A DNA stretch of 64,000 bases, taken from contig NZ_CP064703.1 in the NCBI RefSeq assembly GCF_023101085.1, forward strand, positions 3,472,001-3,536,000, read 5' to 3'. The stretch comes from Bradyrhizobium sp. 170. Its GTDB lineage: Bacteria > Pseudomonadota > Alphaproteobacteria > Rhizobiales > Xanthobacteraceae. The translations under genes were made by a program, and so were the position numbers. Under the pieces are notes generated by a model. The model saw only the letters and a list, made by a program, of their open reading frames with translations. It did no database searches and was not told where the DNA came from. Shown here piece after piece: positions 25,096 through 36,205 of this stretch; positions within the stretch are counted from its first letter, which is position 1; each line of letters opens with the position of its first letter.

Positions 25096-26084
25096 CGCAG
25101 CCACTCCGCGATCTGTTCGGCGGCGACCGCCGGCGTGATGCGGCCGTCGGCGACCTCGGCCTCGGTCTTCTTTACCTTGGCGCGGATCGCGGGATCGGCG
25201 CGCAGCCGCGCCATCATCCGCTGCTCCAGCATCGACCACATCCATTTCACCTGCTGCTCGCGCCGCCGGCCTGCGAACTCGCCGGAGGCATTCATGGCAG
25301 TGCGATGGTCGAGGATCTTCTGCCACAGCGTGTCCATGCCGGTGCCGGTCAGCGCCGAATAGGTCAGGACCGGCGGATGCCAGTGTTCCGAGCGAGGGCT
25401 CAGGATATGCAGCGCGCCGCGATACTCGGCCGCCGCCAGGTTGGCGCGCTTGATATTGTCGCCGTCGGCCTTGTTGATCGCGATCATGTCGGCGAGTTCG
25501 ACGAGGCCCTTCTTGATGCCCTGCAGTTCGTCGCCGGCGCCGGGCAGCATCAGGGCCAGGAAGAAATCGGTCATGTCGCAGACCGCAGTCTCGGACTGGC
25601 CGATGCCGACGGTCTCCACCAGCACCACGTCGAAGCCGGCGGCTTCGCACAGCAGCATCGCCTCGCGGGTTTTTGCGGCGACACCCCCGAGCGTGCCGGA
25701 CGAAGGCGAGGGCCGGATGAAAGCGGCTTCGGAATTCGCCAGCCGCGCCATCCGCGTCTTGTCGCCGAGGATCGAGCCACCGGTGCGCGCCGAGGACGGG
25801 TCCACCGCCAGCACCGCGACCTTGTGGCCGCGTTCGATCAGGAACATGCCGAGCTCGTCGATGGTGGTGGATTTGCCGACCCCCGGCGAGCCGGTGATGC
25901 CGACGCGAACCGCCTTGCCGGTGTCCGGCAGCAGCGCTTGCACCAGCTCGCGCGCCGCCGCCTGGTGATCGCCGCGCCGGCTCTCGATCAGCGTGATCGC
26001 GCGGGCCAAGGCCGCGCGGTGGCCGGCGCGGAGTTCTTTGGCGAGTTTCCCGACATCGGGGGAGGGATTCTTCGGCAGGGTCAT
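25092..26084 (-). CDS. meaB: methylmalonyl-CoA mutase-associated GTPase MeaB
   Basis: A 330-residue G3E-family GTPase that gates cofactor loading and protects methylmalonyl-CoA mutase. Walker A is GITGSPGVGKSTTIDELG near residue 63; LAVDPSSARTGGSILGDKTR is the MeaB/ArgK signature, VETVGIGQSE the switch/Walker B region, and INKADGDN the base-specificity motif. The C-terminal dimerisation helices are complete. It lies downstream of tctA (53-bp gap) and upstream of pcp. The mutase genes are 4.6 kb away on the same strand with a transporter and oppositely oriented gene between, so it is probably transcribed separately. Confidence 0.93.
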   Translation of the reverse strand: MTLPKNPSPDVGKLAKELRAGHRAALARAITLIESRRGDHQAAARELVQALLPDTGKAVRVGITGSPGVGKSTTIDELGMFLIERGHKVAVLAVDPSSARTGGSILGDKTRMARLANSEAAFIRPSPSSGTLGGVAAKTREAMLLCEAAGFDVVLVETVGIGQSETAVCDMTDFFLALMLPGAGDELQGIKKGLVELADMIAINKADGDNIKRANLAAAEYRGALHILSPRSEHWHPPVLTYSALTGTGMDTLWQKILDHRTAMNASGEFAGRRREQQVKWMWSMLEQRMMARLRADPAIRAKVKKTEAEVADGRITPAVAAEQIAEWLR

Positions 26085-26137
26085 GGCTTGGTTTACAACG
26101 CCCGCGCCATGCAGGCGAGGGGGCCCCGCACAGTCCT

Positions 26138-27649
26138 TCAGCGAGCCGATGTGGCGGGGACGGGTGCCCGTTTGAGCTTCCGCCAGACCCAGACCAGCAC
26201 CGGCCAGATCAGCGCGCCGATCGCCATGGCGGCCAGGATCGCGGCGATCGGACGCTCGAAGAACGGGAATACGCTGCCGTCGGATTTGATCAGCGAGGTG
26301 ACGAAGCTCTGCTCGATCATGGTACCCATCACGATGCCGAGCACCATCGCGGCAACCGGATAGCCGTTCTCCTCCATGACATAGCCGATGACGCCGAAGG
26401 TCGCGACGATCACGACGCCGAATATGTTGTTGCCGATCGCGAACGAGCCGACCGCGCAGCACAGCATGATGACCGGCATCACGGTGGAACGCGGCGCGCG
26501 CAGCACGTAGCTCGCCAGCCGGATCATGATGATCCCCAGCGGGATCATGATGATGTTGGCGATGATGAACATCAGGTAGATCGCATACATGCTCGACGCT
26601 TTTTCGGTGAACAGCGTCGGGCCGGGGTTGAGGCCCTTCATGTAGAGCACGCCGATGGCGATCGCCGCGATGGTGTCGCCGGGAATGCCGAACAGTAGCG
26701 AGGGCACCCAGCCTGAGGCGATGCTGGCGTTGTTGCTGGCGCCGGCCTCGACCAGGCCCTCGACATGACCGGTGCCGAACTTCTCGGGCTCCTTCGAGAA
26801 GCGTTTTGACATGGCGTAGCTGACCCAGGCCGCCATGTCGGCGCCGGCGCCCGGCAGCACGCCGATGATGATGCCGACGATGTTCCCTCGCGTCATCTGC
26901 CAGTTGTATTTTTTGGTGAGCTTCCACTGGCCCGCCAGGATGCTTCCGAATTTGCGCCGCGGGATCGGCGGCGGCTCCGGCGTCAGCATCGCGCGCATCA
27001 CCTGCGCCACGGCGAATACACCCACCAGCGCCGGGATCGGTTCGATGCCGCCGAACAAATTGGTCATGCCGAAGGTGAAGCGTGGCACGCCGCCGGGGTT
27101 TTCGATGCCGATGCACGCGACCAAGAGGCCGATGAACATGCTGGCAATCGCCTTCACCGGAGAAGAGCGCGCGACCAGCGTGGCGCACATGAGGCCGAGG
27201 AACGCCAGCCAGAAATATTCGAAGGTCGAGAACGACAGCGCGATCTCGGCAAGCGGCGGCGCGAGGATCATCAGCGAGAGCGTGCCCGCGATGCCGCCGA
27301 CGGCGGAGAACCAGACGCCGGCGCCGAGCGCAAGTTCGGCCTCGCCCTTACGGGTCATCGCATAGGCTTCGTCCGCGTAGGCCGCCGAGGCGGGGGTGCC
27401 AGGAATGCGAAGTAACGCGCCGGGGATGTCACCGGCGAAGATCGCCATCGTGGATGCCGCCACGATGGTGGCGATCGCGGCGATCGGCGACAGATAAAAC
27501 GTGACCGGGACCAGCAGCGCGGTCGCCATCGTGGCCGACAGGCCAGGCAGCGATCCGATCACGAGGCCATAGACCGATGCCGCCAGCATCGCGACGATGA
27601 CTTCCCAGGTGGTGATGAGTGCGAAGGCTTGCGTCAGGGTATTGAGCAT
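26138..27649 (-). CDS. tctA: tripartite tricarboxylate transporter large permease TctA
   Basis: A 503-residue inner-membrane protein with about 11-12 helices, the large permease of a TTT-type solute importer. YGLVIGSLPGLSATMATALL near the N-terminus, AGDIPGALLRIPGTPASAAY and the repeated motif GIIIGVLPGAGADMAAWVSY are the family hallmarks. KRFSKEPEKFGTGHVEGLVE is the conserved cytoplasmic loop. It follows tctB by 3 bp. With TctB and the periplasmic TctC it should import citrate, another tricarboxylate or a different organic acid. Confidence 0.94.
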   Translation of the reverse strand: MLNTLTQAFALITTWEVIVAMLAASVYGLVIGSLPGLSATMATALLVPVTFYLSPIAAIATIVAASTMAIFAGDIPGALLRIPGTPASAAYADEAYAMTRKGEAELALGAGVWFSAVGGIAGTLSLMILAPPLAEIALSFSTFEYFWLAFLGLMCATLVARSSPVKAIASMFIGLLVACIGIENPGGVPRFTFGMTNLFGGIEPIPALVGVFAVAQVMRAMLTPEPPPIPRRKFGSILAGQWKLTKKYNWQMTRGNIVGIIIGVLPGAGADMAAWVSYAMSKRFSKEPEKFGTGHVEGLVEAGASNNASIASGWVPSLLFGIPGDTIAAIAIGVLYMKGLNPGPTLFTEKASSMYAIYLMFIIANIIMIPLGIIMIRLASYVLRAPRSTVMPVIMLCCAVGSFAIGNNIFGVVIVATFGVIGYVMEENGYPVAAMVLGIVMGTMIEQSFVTSLIKSDGSVFPFFERPIAAILAAMAIGALIWPVLVWVWRKLKRAPVPATSAR

Positions 27650-27652
27650 CGA

Positions 27653-28138
27653 TCACCAGGGCATTGGCAAAACGCCGGGCGGCAGCGGCACGCGCAGCAA
27701 TTTTGAGAAAATCAGGTGGATGCCGATCGGCGCCAGCACGGCGAGCGGCAGCGCAACCTTCCAGCGGGCTCCGAGCGCGGTTGCGGTCACGTACACGATC
27801 AGCGTCGCCGTAAGGATGAAGCCGAGCCGGTCGGCGATCGCCACGTAGAACAGCAACAGCGCCGGCGGAAGCAGGGCGCGCAGGCCGTAGAGCTTTCCGG
27901 TCGGTGGCTGCGGCTGGCCGCCCTCGACCGGAATAAGGTGTTCTTCTTCTTCGAAGTTGTGGCCGATCCCGAATGCGATCGCGAGCCCGCACAGCGCCAG
28001 ACCCGAGCCGATCACCAGCGGGAAGACGTTAGGTCCGACCGGCTGGCCAGGGACCGGCGGCAACTGCCATCCGCCATAGGCGGCAGCCGCGCCGAGACCA
28101 ACGAGAAACAATCCCGTGACGCGATCGGGAAGACGCAT
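27653..28138 (-). CDS. tctB: tripartite tricarboxylate transporter small subunit TctB
   Basis: A 161-residue membrane protein with four predicted helices: an N-terminal one (TGLFLVGLGAAAAYGGW), one near residue 45, one near 90 (ALLPPALLLFYVAIADRLG) and one near 120. GPNVFPLVIGSGLALCGLAI is typical of TctB. It lies between tctC (45-bp gap) and tctA (3-bp gap), as in other TTT operons. Confidence 0.9.
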   Translation of the reverse strand: MRLPDRVTGLFLVGLGAAAAYGGWQLPPVPGQPVGPNVFPLVIGSGLALCGLAIAFGIGHNFEEEEHLIPVEGGQPQPPTGKLYGLRALLPPALLLFYVAIADRLGFILTATLIVYVTATALGARWKVALPLAVLAPIGIHLIFSKLLRVPLPPGVLPMPW

Positions 28139-28182
28139 GAACGAACCCTATGGTTTCCGGTGAAGGGGACCGCCGGAATGGA

Positions 28183-29178
28183 TCAAGCCTTCGACAAGCC
28201 GGCGGCCTTCATCGCCACGCCCATCTGGGCGTCGCCCTTGTCCATGAAGGCAGCGAACTGAGACGCGTCACCCCACACCGTTCCGAAGCCGCGATTGCTC
28301 ATGAACTCCTTGAACTCCTTGGAGTCGTAAACCTTCTTCAGCGACGCCGTGAGCTTGGTCGCGACATCAGCCGGCAGGCCTTTGGGACCGGCAATGCCGC
28401 GCCACGCACCGGTCGAATAGTCGATGCCTATGGCTTCCTTCAACGTCGGCACATCGGGGAATGCAGGATTGCGCGCCGTAGCCATGACGGCGAGGCTGCG
28501 CGCCTTGCCGGCCTCGATGATCGCGCGGGCTTCCGGCACCGAGCAGGTGGTGAGGTCGAGGCCGCCGGCCGCGAGATCCTGCATCGCGGGCGCGGCGCCA
28601 TTCGAGGGCACCCACGCCACGTGGTTCGGCGCAAGCCCCATCGCCTGCATCCAGCCGACCAGCGCTAAGTGCCAGATGCCGCCCTGGCCGGTGCCGGAGG
28701 CTTTGAACTTGCCGGCAGGCGCGGCCTTGATGGCGTCGGCGAGCTCTTTCACGGTCTTGTAGGGCGATGCGGAACTGACCTGGATGCCGGGCGGATCCTC
28801 GTTCATCAGCGCCAGCGGCGTGTAGCTCTTGGGTGCGAGTTCCGTGAGCCCCTGCCAGTGCATCATCGAGATTTCCACCGTCAGCATGCCGATGGTGTAG
28901 CCGTCGGGCTGTGCGGTCGCGATCGCGGAATGGCCGACAACGCCGGAGCCGCCGGTGCGATTGACCACGTTGAACGGCTGTCCGAGGTCCTTCTCCAGCA
29001 GCGCCGCCACGATGCGCGCGGTCGCGTCAGTGCCGCCGCCGGCGCCCCACGGCACGATCACGGTCACGGGACGCGCCGGATAAGCCTGCGCCAAAGCCGG
29101 CTTGAAACCAAAACCCGCGACGGCCGCGGCAGCAGCGGATGAAGCCGCGAAGGCGCGGCGGGTGATCTTTTTGGACAT
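28183..29178 (-). CDS. tctC: TctC/Bug-family periplasmic solute-binding protein
   Basis: A 331-residue extracytoplasmic binding protein. MSKKITRRAFAASSAAAAAV is a twin-arginine-type signal ending at ALAQA. The mature part has the Bug-family features YPARPVTVIVPWGAGGGTDA, GSGVVGHSAIATAQPDGYTI, the anion-binding GPKGLPADVATKL loop and the C-terminal helix. GGGAGG upstream supports this ATG rather than one seven codons earlier. First gene of the tctCBA operon. The bound acid cannot be inferred. Tat export is unusual for this family but occurs in Rhizobiales. Confidence 0.92.
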   Translation of the reverse strand: MSKKITRRAFAASSAAAAAVAGFGFKPALAQAYPARPVTVIVPWGAGGGTDATARIVAALLEKDLGQPFNVVNRTGGSGVVGHSAIATAQPDGYTIGMLTVEISMMHWQGLTELAPKSYTPLALMNEDPPGIQVSSASPYKTVKELADAIKAAPAGKFKASGTGQGGIWHLALVGWMQAMGLAPNHVAWVPSNGAAPAMQDLAAGGLDLTTCSVPEARAIIEAGKARSLAVMATARNPAFPDVPTLKEAIGIDYSTGAWRGIAGPKGLPADVATKLTASLKKVYDSKEFKEFMSNRGFGTVWGDASQFAAFMDKGDAQMGVAMKAAGLSKA

Positions 29179-29397
29179 TGGTAGTCCTCCCTGCGGCATC
29201 CGTGAGGCCGGACGCTCTTGTGATGAGACATTCTAGGCGGCTTTGCGTTGTGGTCGCAAGGCATTGGCTCATGAGGAGGATCGTCGCCGGTGGGCATCTC
29301 GCCACACCCGGAAATCGGGTGGCGGCGATCGGGCTACCCGAAATAGGTATTCATGTGCGGCCCGGTCATCGGGCCGCGATCGATTGCGGAGAGAACC

Positions 29398-29868
29398 ATG
29401 ACGACAGCCTATTACAGCACCGTGCTGAACCATCCCCTGGAAACGGTGTGGGACCTGATCCGCGACTTCAACAACTACCCGGTCTATATCGATGGCGTCA
29501 GCGAAAGCGTGATCGAGGACGACAAGGGCGGCGACGAAGTCGGCGCGGTCAGGCGCTTCTGCTACCTCGGCAACTGGATCAGGCAGCGGCTCGCCGGCCA
29601 TTCCGACGAAGCGCACACGCTGACTTATGCGGGCATCGAGCCGTTCCCGTTTCCTGCTGAGCTTGCTTCGGATGCCCCCGCGCCGACGCGCTATCAGGGG
29701 ACGATGCACCTGCTGCCGGTCATCGAGGGCAACCGGACGTTCATCGAATGGTCGGTCCAGCTCAATACCGAGCCGCAGGACGGTGACCGCTGGCGGACGC
29801 TATTCCAGTCCTGGATTCCGGACTGGACGCATTCGCTCGAGCGAGCGCTGGGCCGCCAGGCTGCCTGA
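29398..29868 (+). CDS. SRPBCC family protein (polyketide cyclase/dehydrase-like)
   Basis: A 156-residue START-like single-domain protein that probably binds a small hydrophobic ligand. The N-terminal strand and helix YYSTVLNHPLETVWDLIRDF and the following VYIDGVSESVIEDDKGGDEV are typical of polyketide_cyc2 proteins, as is the final helix SLERALGRQA. The ATG at 29398 has GGAGAG upstream. It stands alone on the plus strand between the tct operon and a DUF3298 gene. Ligand and role unknown. Confidence 0.85.
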   Translation: MTTAYYSTVLNHPLETVWDLIRDFNNYPVYIDGVSESVIEDDKGGDEVGAVRRFCYLGNWIRQRLAGHSDEAHTLTYAGIEPFPFPAELASDAPAPTRYQGTMHLLPVIEGNRTFIEWSVQLNTEPQDGDRWRTLFQSWIPDWTHSLERALGRQAA

Positions 29869-29879
29869 TGGTGCGGCTG

Positions 29880-30677
29880 TTATTGCGGGCGGTCTTCGTC
29901 GCCCTTCGGTCGCGCGCCGCCGAAAATCCTGGCGCCTTCGGGCGTCAGATACGGCTTCAACGTCTCCCAGGGCACGAAGGCGATATACTCGCCTTCGGCG
30001 TAGGAGCCGACCGCGTAAGGGGAGTAGTGAAAGGTCAGGCCGGAGCTCTTGCCTTCCTCGGTCGATGGCGCCAGCGAGACCGGCCCGATCTTGAGCAGCT
30101 TTGGTTCGATGGCTTCGATGGCGCTGGCGTCCGTGCCTTCCGCGCCGCGCTTCTTCTTCTCGGCCTCGAGGAAGGCAATGACGCCTTGCCGCATCGCCTT
30201 CAGGGTCGGGCCGTTGTCGGCCGTTTCGGTGAAGAACGGGCGGATGCTGATGCGTTTGCCCGCTGACCTGTCCCACAGGATCGTGTCGGACGAGCTGTTG
30301 GGGTGCGCGCCGCCCGTATATTCGTAGTCGGCCCTGACGATGCTGACATAGCGGCCATCGACCACCGAGCGCGTCTGGTACTTCCGCTCAAACGACCACG
30401 CGTTGCGGAACAAGTCGGGGTCCTGCTTGCGTTCCTTGTCGGCATCGGCGCGGTTTTTCGCGGCCCATGCCTTTCCCTCGGCCAGGCAGTTCGCCGCCAG
30501 CGCCGGATCGGCCTTGATCTTCGCGTCGAGGATAACGCTGGCCTCGACCCATTTGGTCTTGATGGAAAAGTCCGGCTTGGGCTCGGCGGCAAATGCTGCG
30601 CCAAGCGCCGCACTGCATGCGACTGCCCCCGCAAAACCAATTGTCCTGACGCGTGTGAGGAATGCAATGCCGCGCAA
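29880..30677 (-). CDS. DUF3298-domain exported protein (RsiV-like C-terminal fold)
   Basis: A 265-residue exported protein. A signal peptide occupies about residues 1-30 (IGFAGAVACSAALGAAFAAE). The C-terminal half shows DUF3298 hallmarks: VVDGRYVSIVRADYEYTGGA with HPN, then LTFHYSPYAVGSYAEGEYIA and FVPWETLKPYL. In Bacillus RsiV this domain binds lysozyme, but no sigma factor or transmembrane anti-sigma region is present here, so it is a stand-alone periplasmic protein of unknown role. Its start lies 37 bp downstream of the mutase large-subunit stop, so it may be the last gene of that operon. Confidence 0.85.
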   Translation of the reverse strand: MRGIAFLTRVRTIGFAGAVACSAALGAAFAAEPKPDFSIKTKWVEASVILDAKIKADPALAANCLAEGKAWAAKNRADADKERKQDPDLFRNAWSFERKYQTRSVVDGRYVSIVRADYEYTGGAHPNSSSDTILWDRSAGKRISIRPFFTETADNGPTLKAMRQGVIAFLEAEKKKRGAEGTDASAIEAIEPKLLKIGPVSLAPSTEEGKSSGLTFHYSPYAVGSYAEGEYIAFVPWETLKPYLTPEGARIFGGARPKGDEDRPQ

Positions 30678-30714
30678 GGGCGATCCTTTGGAAGTAGCTG
30701 CGCCCGGCGGAGGA

Positions 30715-32874
<2,160 letters not shown>

Positions 32875-32880
32875 GATACC

Positions 32881-32889
32881 CATTATAGC
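32881..32889 (-). promoter_or_regulatory. extended -10 element immediately before mutB
   Basis: On the minus strand the sequence reads TGCTATAAT, a perfect extended -10, and its last base lies 7 bp before the ATG at 32874. A transcript from it would start at or next to the start codon and would be leaderless. No good -35 hexamer lies 17 bp upstream, but extended -10 promoters can do without one. It would give mutB a promoter separate from that of the upstream small-subunit gene. Confidence 0.4.
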
Positions 32890-32917
32890 ACATGTGAACG
32901 TCGGGGATCGTCACCCC

Positions 32918-33382
32918 CTAATCATGATCCGGATGCTGGTGGCTGGTGATGGTCGCCATCTTCTCCGGCCCGTAATTCTGCTGCGTGGTCTGGCTCGGCA
33001 GATTGGCGATGCCGACCACCCAGCCGAGCCGGGATTCGGTTCCATATTGCCGCGTCGGCACCACCCGGTCGGGGCGGTCGAACGCACCGGTCATGATCTC
33101 GATGCGGGGACCGCCTATCAGCCGGTAGGTCAGCGGCGTGCCGCAGGCCGCGCAGAAATCGCGTTCTGCGATGGAAGAGGATTGGAACGTCGCCGGCTTG
33201 CCGCGGGTCCAGGTGAAATGCTCGTGCTCGATATCGGCGAGGGACGCAAAGGGCGCCCCTGACGCTTTCTGGCACATCCGGCAATGGCAGATGCTGACCT
33301 TGGGTGGCGGCATCGACAGCGCAAAACGAACCGCGCCGCACTGGCACCCGCCGGTCAGGACCGTCTTGTTGTTTTCCGTCAT
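32918..33382 (-). CDS. GFA/CENP-V family zinc protein
   Basis: A 154-residue protein of the glutathione-dependent formaldehyde-activating enzyme-like fold. Zinc ligands are visible in GGCQCGAVRF, CHCRMCQKASGAPF and CAACGTPL, as in Gfa and CENP-V proteins. Its ATG overlaps the stop of the mutase small-subunit gene (ATGA, 33379-33382), so it is translationally coupled to it, and mutB follows 43 bp later. The family is catalytically diverse and mostly uncharacterised. The location suggests a role tied to the mutase pathway, but nothing in the sequence defines it. Confidence 0.9.
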   Translation of the reverse strand: MTENNKTVLTGGCQCGAVRFALSMPPPKVSICHCRMCQKASGAPFASLADIEHEHFTWTRGKPATFQSSSIAERDFCAACGTPLTYRLIGGPRIEIMTGAFDRPDRVVPTRQYGTESRLGWVVGIANLPSQTTQQNYGPEKMATITSHQHPDHD

Positions 33383-35247
33383 GCTCGCTCCATTCGCCGC
33401 CAGGCTTCCTGCAGCATCGCCAGCGCGTCGCCGCCGGCAAAGATGAAATCGCCGACGCCGGCATTGCGTAGCGCGGCCTCCTGTTCGCCGGGCCGTCCTG
33501 CCAGATAGATATGCCTGGCGCCGGCCGCTTGAAGGGCCTTTGCAGCAGATAGCGCATGTTCCGCGTAGACCTTGTCGGACGAGCACAGGCAAACAATAGC
33601 CGCGCCCGACGCCTTGAACGCGGCGGCGAGCGCCGCCGGGTCGGCAAACCCTTGCGTATCGATCGCCTCGATGCCGCCGGTCTCAAAAAAGCTCTTGGCG
33701 AAGGTGGCGCGCGCGGTGAAGTCGGCGGCCGTGCCGAGATTGGCGAGGAAGATCTTTGGCCGGGCGCCAGATGCCTTGAGCTTGTCGTCCGATTTGTCGC
33801 GCAGCGCCTCGAACGGTGCGGCCAGCCGCATCGGCGGCAGCGGGTCGAACTTGAACTTCGCTTCGCCATCGGGAGGCAGCACGACCGGCGTCGCATCGAG
33901 CACGGTGATCTCAGCCTCATGCAGGTTTGGAAATTCGCTCGCGCCCGTCAGCACGTCCTTCCGCTTGGCGATGTTGGCTTCGCGTGTGGCCCGGGTCGCA
34001 GCCACCTTGCGCTGGATCAGGCTTTGTTCGAGCGCCGGGAACATGCCGCCGGCTTTCTCGATCTCCTGGAACAGCGACCATGCGGCTTCGCAGAGCTGCT
34101 TCGTCAACGTTTCGATGCCGCCGGAGCCGGCTGCGGGATCGCTTACCTTGGCGAGGTTGGATTCTTCCAACAGCACCAGTTGCGTGTTGCGTGCGGCACG
34201 CCGCGCGAACGGATCGGGCAATCCAAGGGCCAGCGTGTGCGGCAAGACGGTGATGGCGTTGGCGCCGCCGAGGCCGGCCGAGAAAGTCGCTATCGTCGCG
34301 CGCAGCATGTTCACGTAAGGATCGCGTTGCGTCAGCATTCGCCACGCCGTATCGGCCGCGATGAACAGCGGTTTGGGTGTCAGGCCGCTGGCCTGTTCAA
34401 TCCGCGCCCACAACAGCCGCAGCGCCCGAAATTTGGCCAGCGTTAAAAACTGGTCGGCGTCGGCGGCAAGCCGCGCATAGACCATGCCTTGCGCATTTTC
34501 GAGCGCAATCCCGGCCTGCTCGATCGCGCGCAGATAAGCGACACCGGCGGCCAGCACGTATGCCAGCTCCTGCACTTCCGATCCGCCCGCATCGTGGATC
34601 ACCCGTCCATCGGCTGCCGCAAGCCGGCCCTTGAAGCCCATCGCTGCGAGGTCTTTGGCGACGCTCGTGACCGCGGTCACGATCTCGGCCCAGTCGTTGG
34701 GGCTGGAGCCCGACACCGCCCGGGATCCGAGCGGGTCGAGACCGAAGCTGATATCGCAGGCCGCAGGATCGAGACCTTTGCGCTTGATGTATTCGGCGAC
34801 GTGAGCCGCGGCCATTCGCGACTGCAGACCGATTTGGAGCTCGATGCCGATGCCGGCGTCGAGATAAATGCCGTCGAGAACTTGGGCTACCGCCTCGGCC
34901 GAAGGATCCAATCCAAACCCGTGGGCGCCATTGGCGCCGGCGAACACAAGCGTCAGCCCCGTCGCGCCGTTCTCCAGATCGTGCAGCGCCTGCGCGTTGG
35001 CCGCTTTTGCATCGGGATGATCGATCCGCTGCATGATCTGCCAGGGCGCGGCGGCGGCACGGCCGGCGACCGGCGCAGCACCCTGGGCTCGGCGATAGAT
35101 CGGATCGATCTTCAACCCGTCGGACGTCTTGCTGACCAGTTTCTCGAACGGCGCGCCCTTCAGCACCCCGTCGACCAGCTTGCGCCAGTCCTCGTAGGTC
35201 GCCTGCGGAAATTCCGCGGCCAATGTCAGTTCGTCAGTCTTGGTCAT
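33379..35247 (-). CDS. mutA: methylmalonyl-CoA mutase small (beta) subunit
   Basis: The non-catalytic partner of MutB, about 622 residues from the ATG at 35247. It has the barrel sequence (ATYEDWRKLVDGVLKGAPFE, LLWARIEQASG, TLALGLPDPFARRAARNTQL) and a degenerate C-terminal cobalamin-like domain (KIFLANLGTAADFTARATFA, IYLAGRPGEQEAAL). The DxHxxG cobalamin motif is absent, as expected for this subunit. Alternative starts are 35256 (AGGGA three bases upstream) and 35310. First gene of the operon mutA-GFA-mutB. Confidence 0.92.
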   Translation of the reverse strand: MTKTDELTLAAEFPQATYEDWRKLVDGVLKGAPFEKLVSKTSDGLKIDPIYRRAQGAAPVAGRAAAAPWQIMQRIDHPDAKAANAQALHDLENGATGLTLVFAGANGAHGFGLDPSAEAVAQVLDGIYLDAGIGIELQIGLQSRMAAAHVAEYIKRKGLDPAACDISFGLDPLGSRAVSGSSPNDWAEIVTAVTSVAKDLAAMGFKGRLAAADGRVIHDAGGSEVQELAYVLAAGVAYLRAIEQAGIALENAQGMVYARLAADADQFLTLAKFRALRLLWARIEQASGLTPKPLFIAADTAWRMLTQRDPYVNMLRATIATFSAGLGGANAITVLPHTLALGLPDPFARRAARNTQLVLLEESNLAKVSDPAAGSGGIETLTKQLCEAAWSLFQEIEKAGGMFPALEQSLIQRKVAATRATREANIAKRKDVLTGASEFPNLHEAEITVLDATPVVLPPDGEAKFKFDPLPPMRLAAPFEALRDKSDDKLKASGARPKIFLANLGTAADFTARATFAKSFFETGGIEAIDTQGFADPAALAAAFKASGAAIVCLCSSDKVYAEHALSAAKALQAAGARHIYLAGRPGEQEAALRNAGVGDFIFAGGDALAMLQEAWRRMERA

Positions 35248-35340
35248 CCCGCCCATTATTCCCTGGTCGTCGCTTGATTTGGCCGGAAATTGCCACGGGG
35301 CGGCCGCCAAGCCAAACGGTTGTTTTGGGTTCTTTTGGGC

Positions 35341-35832
35341 TTAATCGAGGTCCGGCAACCGCCGGATACCCTCGGTCGAAAGTTGCGCAAGCGCGTCGGC
35401 GACGCGGCGTCCCGCAATGACACGGTCGGGGGCGATTTCGGCCAGCGGCACCAGCACGAAAGCGCGCTCGAAAGCCCGCGGATGCGGCAGCGTCAGTTCG
35501 GGCTTGTCGAGCTTGACGTCGTCATAGGCGATCAGGTCGAGGTCGAGGGTGCGCGGACCCCAGCGCGTCTCATGCGCGCGGTCGCGGCCGAACTTCTCTT
35601 CGATCTTGTGCAGCGTGAACAGCAGCGCATGCGGATCGAGACTGGTTTCGATCTCGATGCAGGCATTGGTGAAGGGTGCCTGGTCGTCCTCGCCCCAGGG
35701 CGGGGTGATGTAGTCGGAGGAACGCGCCAGCAGGGCGGCCTGCGTCATGCCGCAGATATTGGAGATGGCCTTGTTGAATGTCGCGCGGACGTCGCCGACA
35801 TTGCCGCCGAGCGCGATCAGCACGTCCGCCAT
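35341..35832 (-). CDS. folK: 6-hydroxymethyl-7,8-dihydropterin pyrophosphokinase (HPPK)
   Basis: A 163-residue cytoplasmic enzyme that transfers pyrophosphate from ATP to hydroxymethyl-dihydropterin in folate synthesis. VLIALGGNVGDVRATFNKAI is the N-terminal signature and RWGPRTLDLDLIAYDD the classical HPPK signature with the Mg-binding Asp pair. The C-terminal LPHPRAFERAFVLVPLAEIA is also conserved. It follows folB by 1 bp and ends the folP-folB-folK operon. Confidence 0.95.
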   Translation of the reverse strand: MADVLIALGGNVGDVRATFNKAISNICGMTQAALLARSSDYITPPWGEDDQAPFTNACIEIETSLDPHALLFTLHKIEEKFGRDRAHETRWGPRTLDLDLIAYDDVKLDKPELTLPHPRAFERAFVLVPLAEIAPDRVIAGRRVADALAQLSTEGIRRLPDLD

Positions 35833-35833
35833 G

Positions 35834-36205
35834 TCAGGGCGATTGCCGCTTGCGCGTCAGCACCACGCCGACATCCTCGAAGATCGCGGCGATCGGCGCA
35901 TGCGGCTTGTGGACGGTGACCTTGACCGCATCGATGCGCGCAAACGCCGCGAGTATCGCGTCTGCGACGGCGCCGGCGGCTCGCTCCAGGAGCTTGTAAT
36001 TGGTGTTCTTGAACGCCGCCGTCGCGGTCGTCACCACACTGGCATAGGACACGGTGTCGGACAGGTGATCGGTGCGCGAGGCTTCCGACAGATCGGCGGA
36101 AAGTTCGAGGTCGATGACGAAACGCTGCCCGACTTCGGTCTCGTGCTCCATCACGCCGTGGCGGGCATGGATGACGACGCCGGTGATGAAGATCGTATCG
36201 CTCAT
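35834..36205 (-). CDS. folB: dihydroneopterin aldolase
   Basis: A 123-residue enzyme that converts dihydroneopterin to hydroxymethyl-dihydropterin and glycolaldehyde. IFITGVVIHARHGVMEHETE and VGQRFVIDLEL carry the conserved substrate-binding residues, and the Lys in NTNYKLLERAAGAVADAIL matches the catalytic lysine region. The start codon overlaps the folP stop (36202-36205, ATGA), so translation is coupled. Confidence 0.94.
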   Translation of the reverse strand: MSDTIFITGVVIHARHGVMEHETEVGQRFVIDLELSADLSEASRTDHLSDTVSYASVVTTATAAFKNTNYKLLERAAGAVADAILAAFARIDAVKVTVHKPHAPIAAIFEDVGVVLTRKRQSP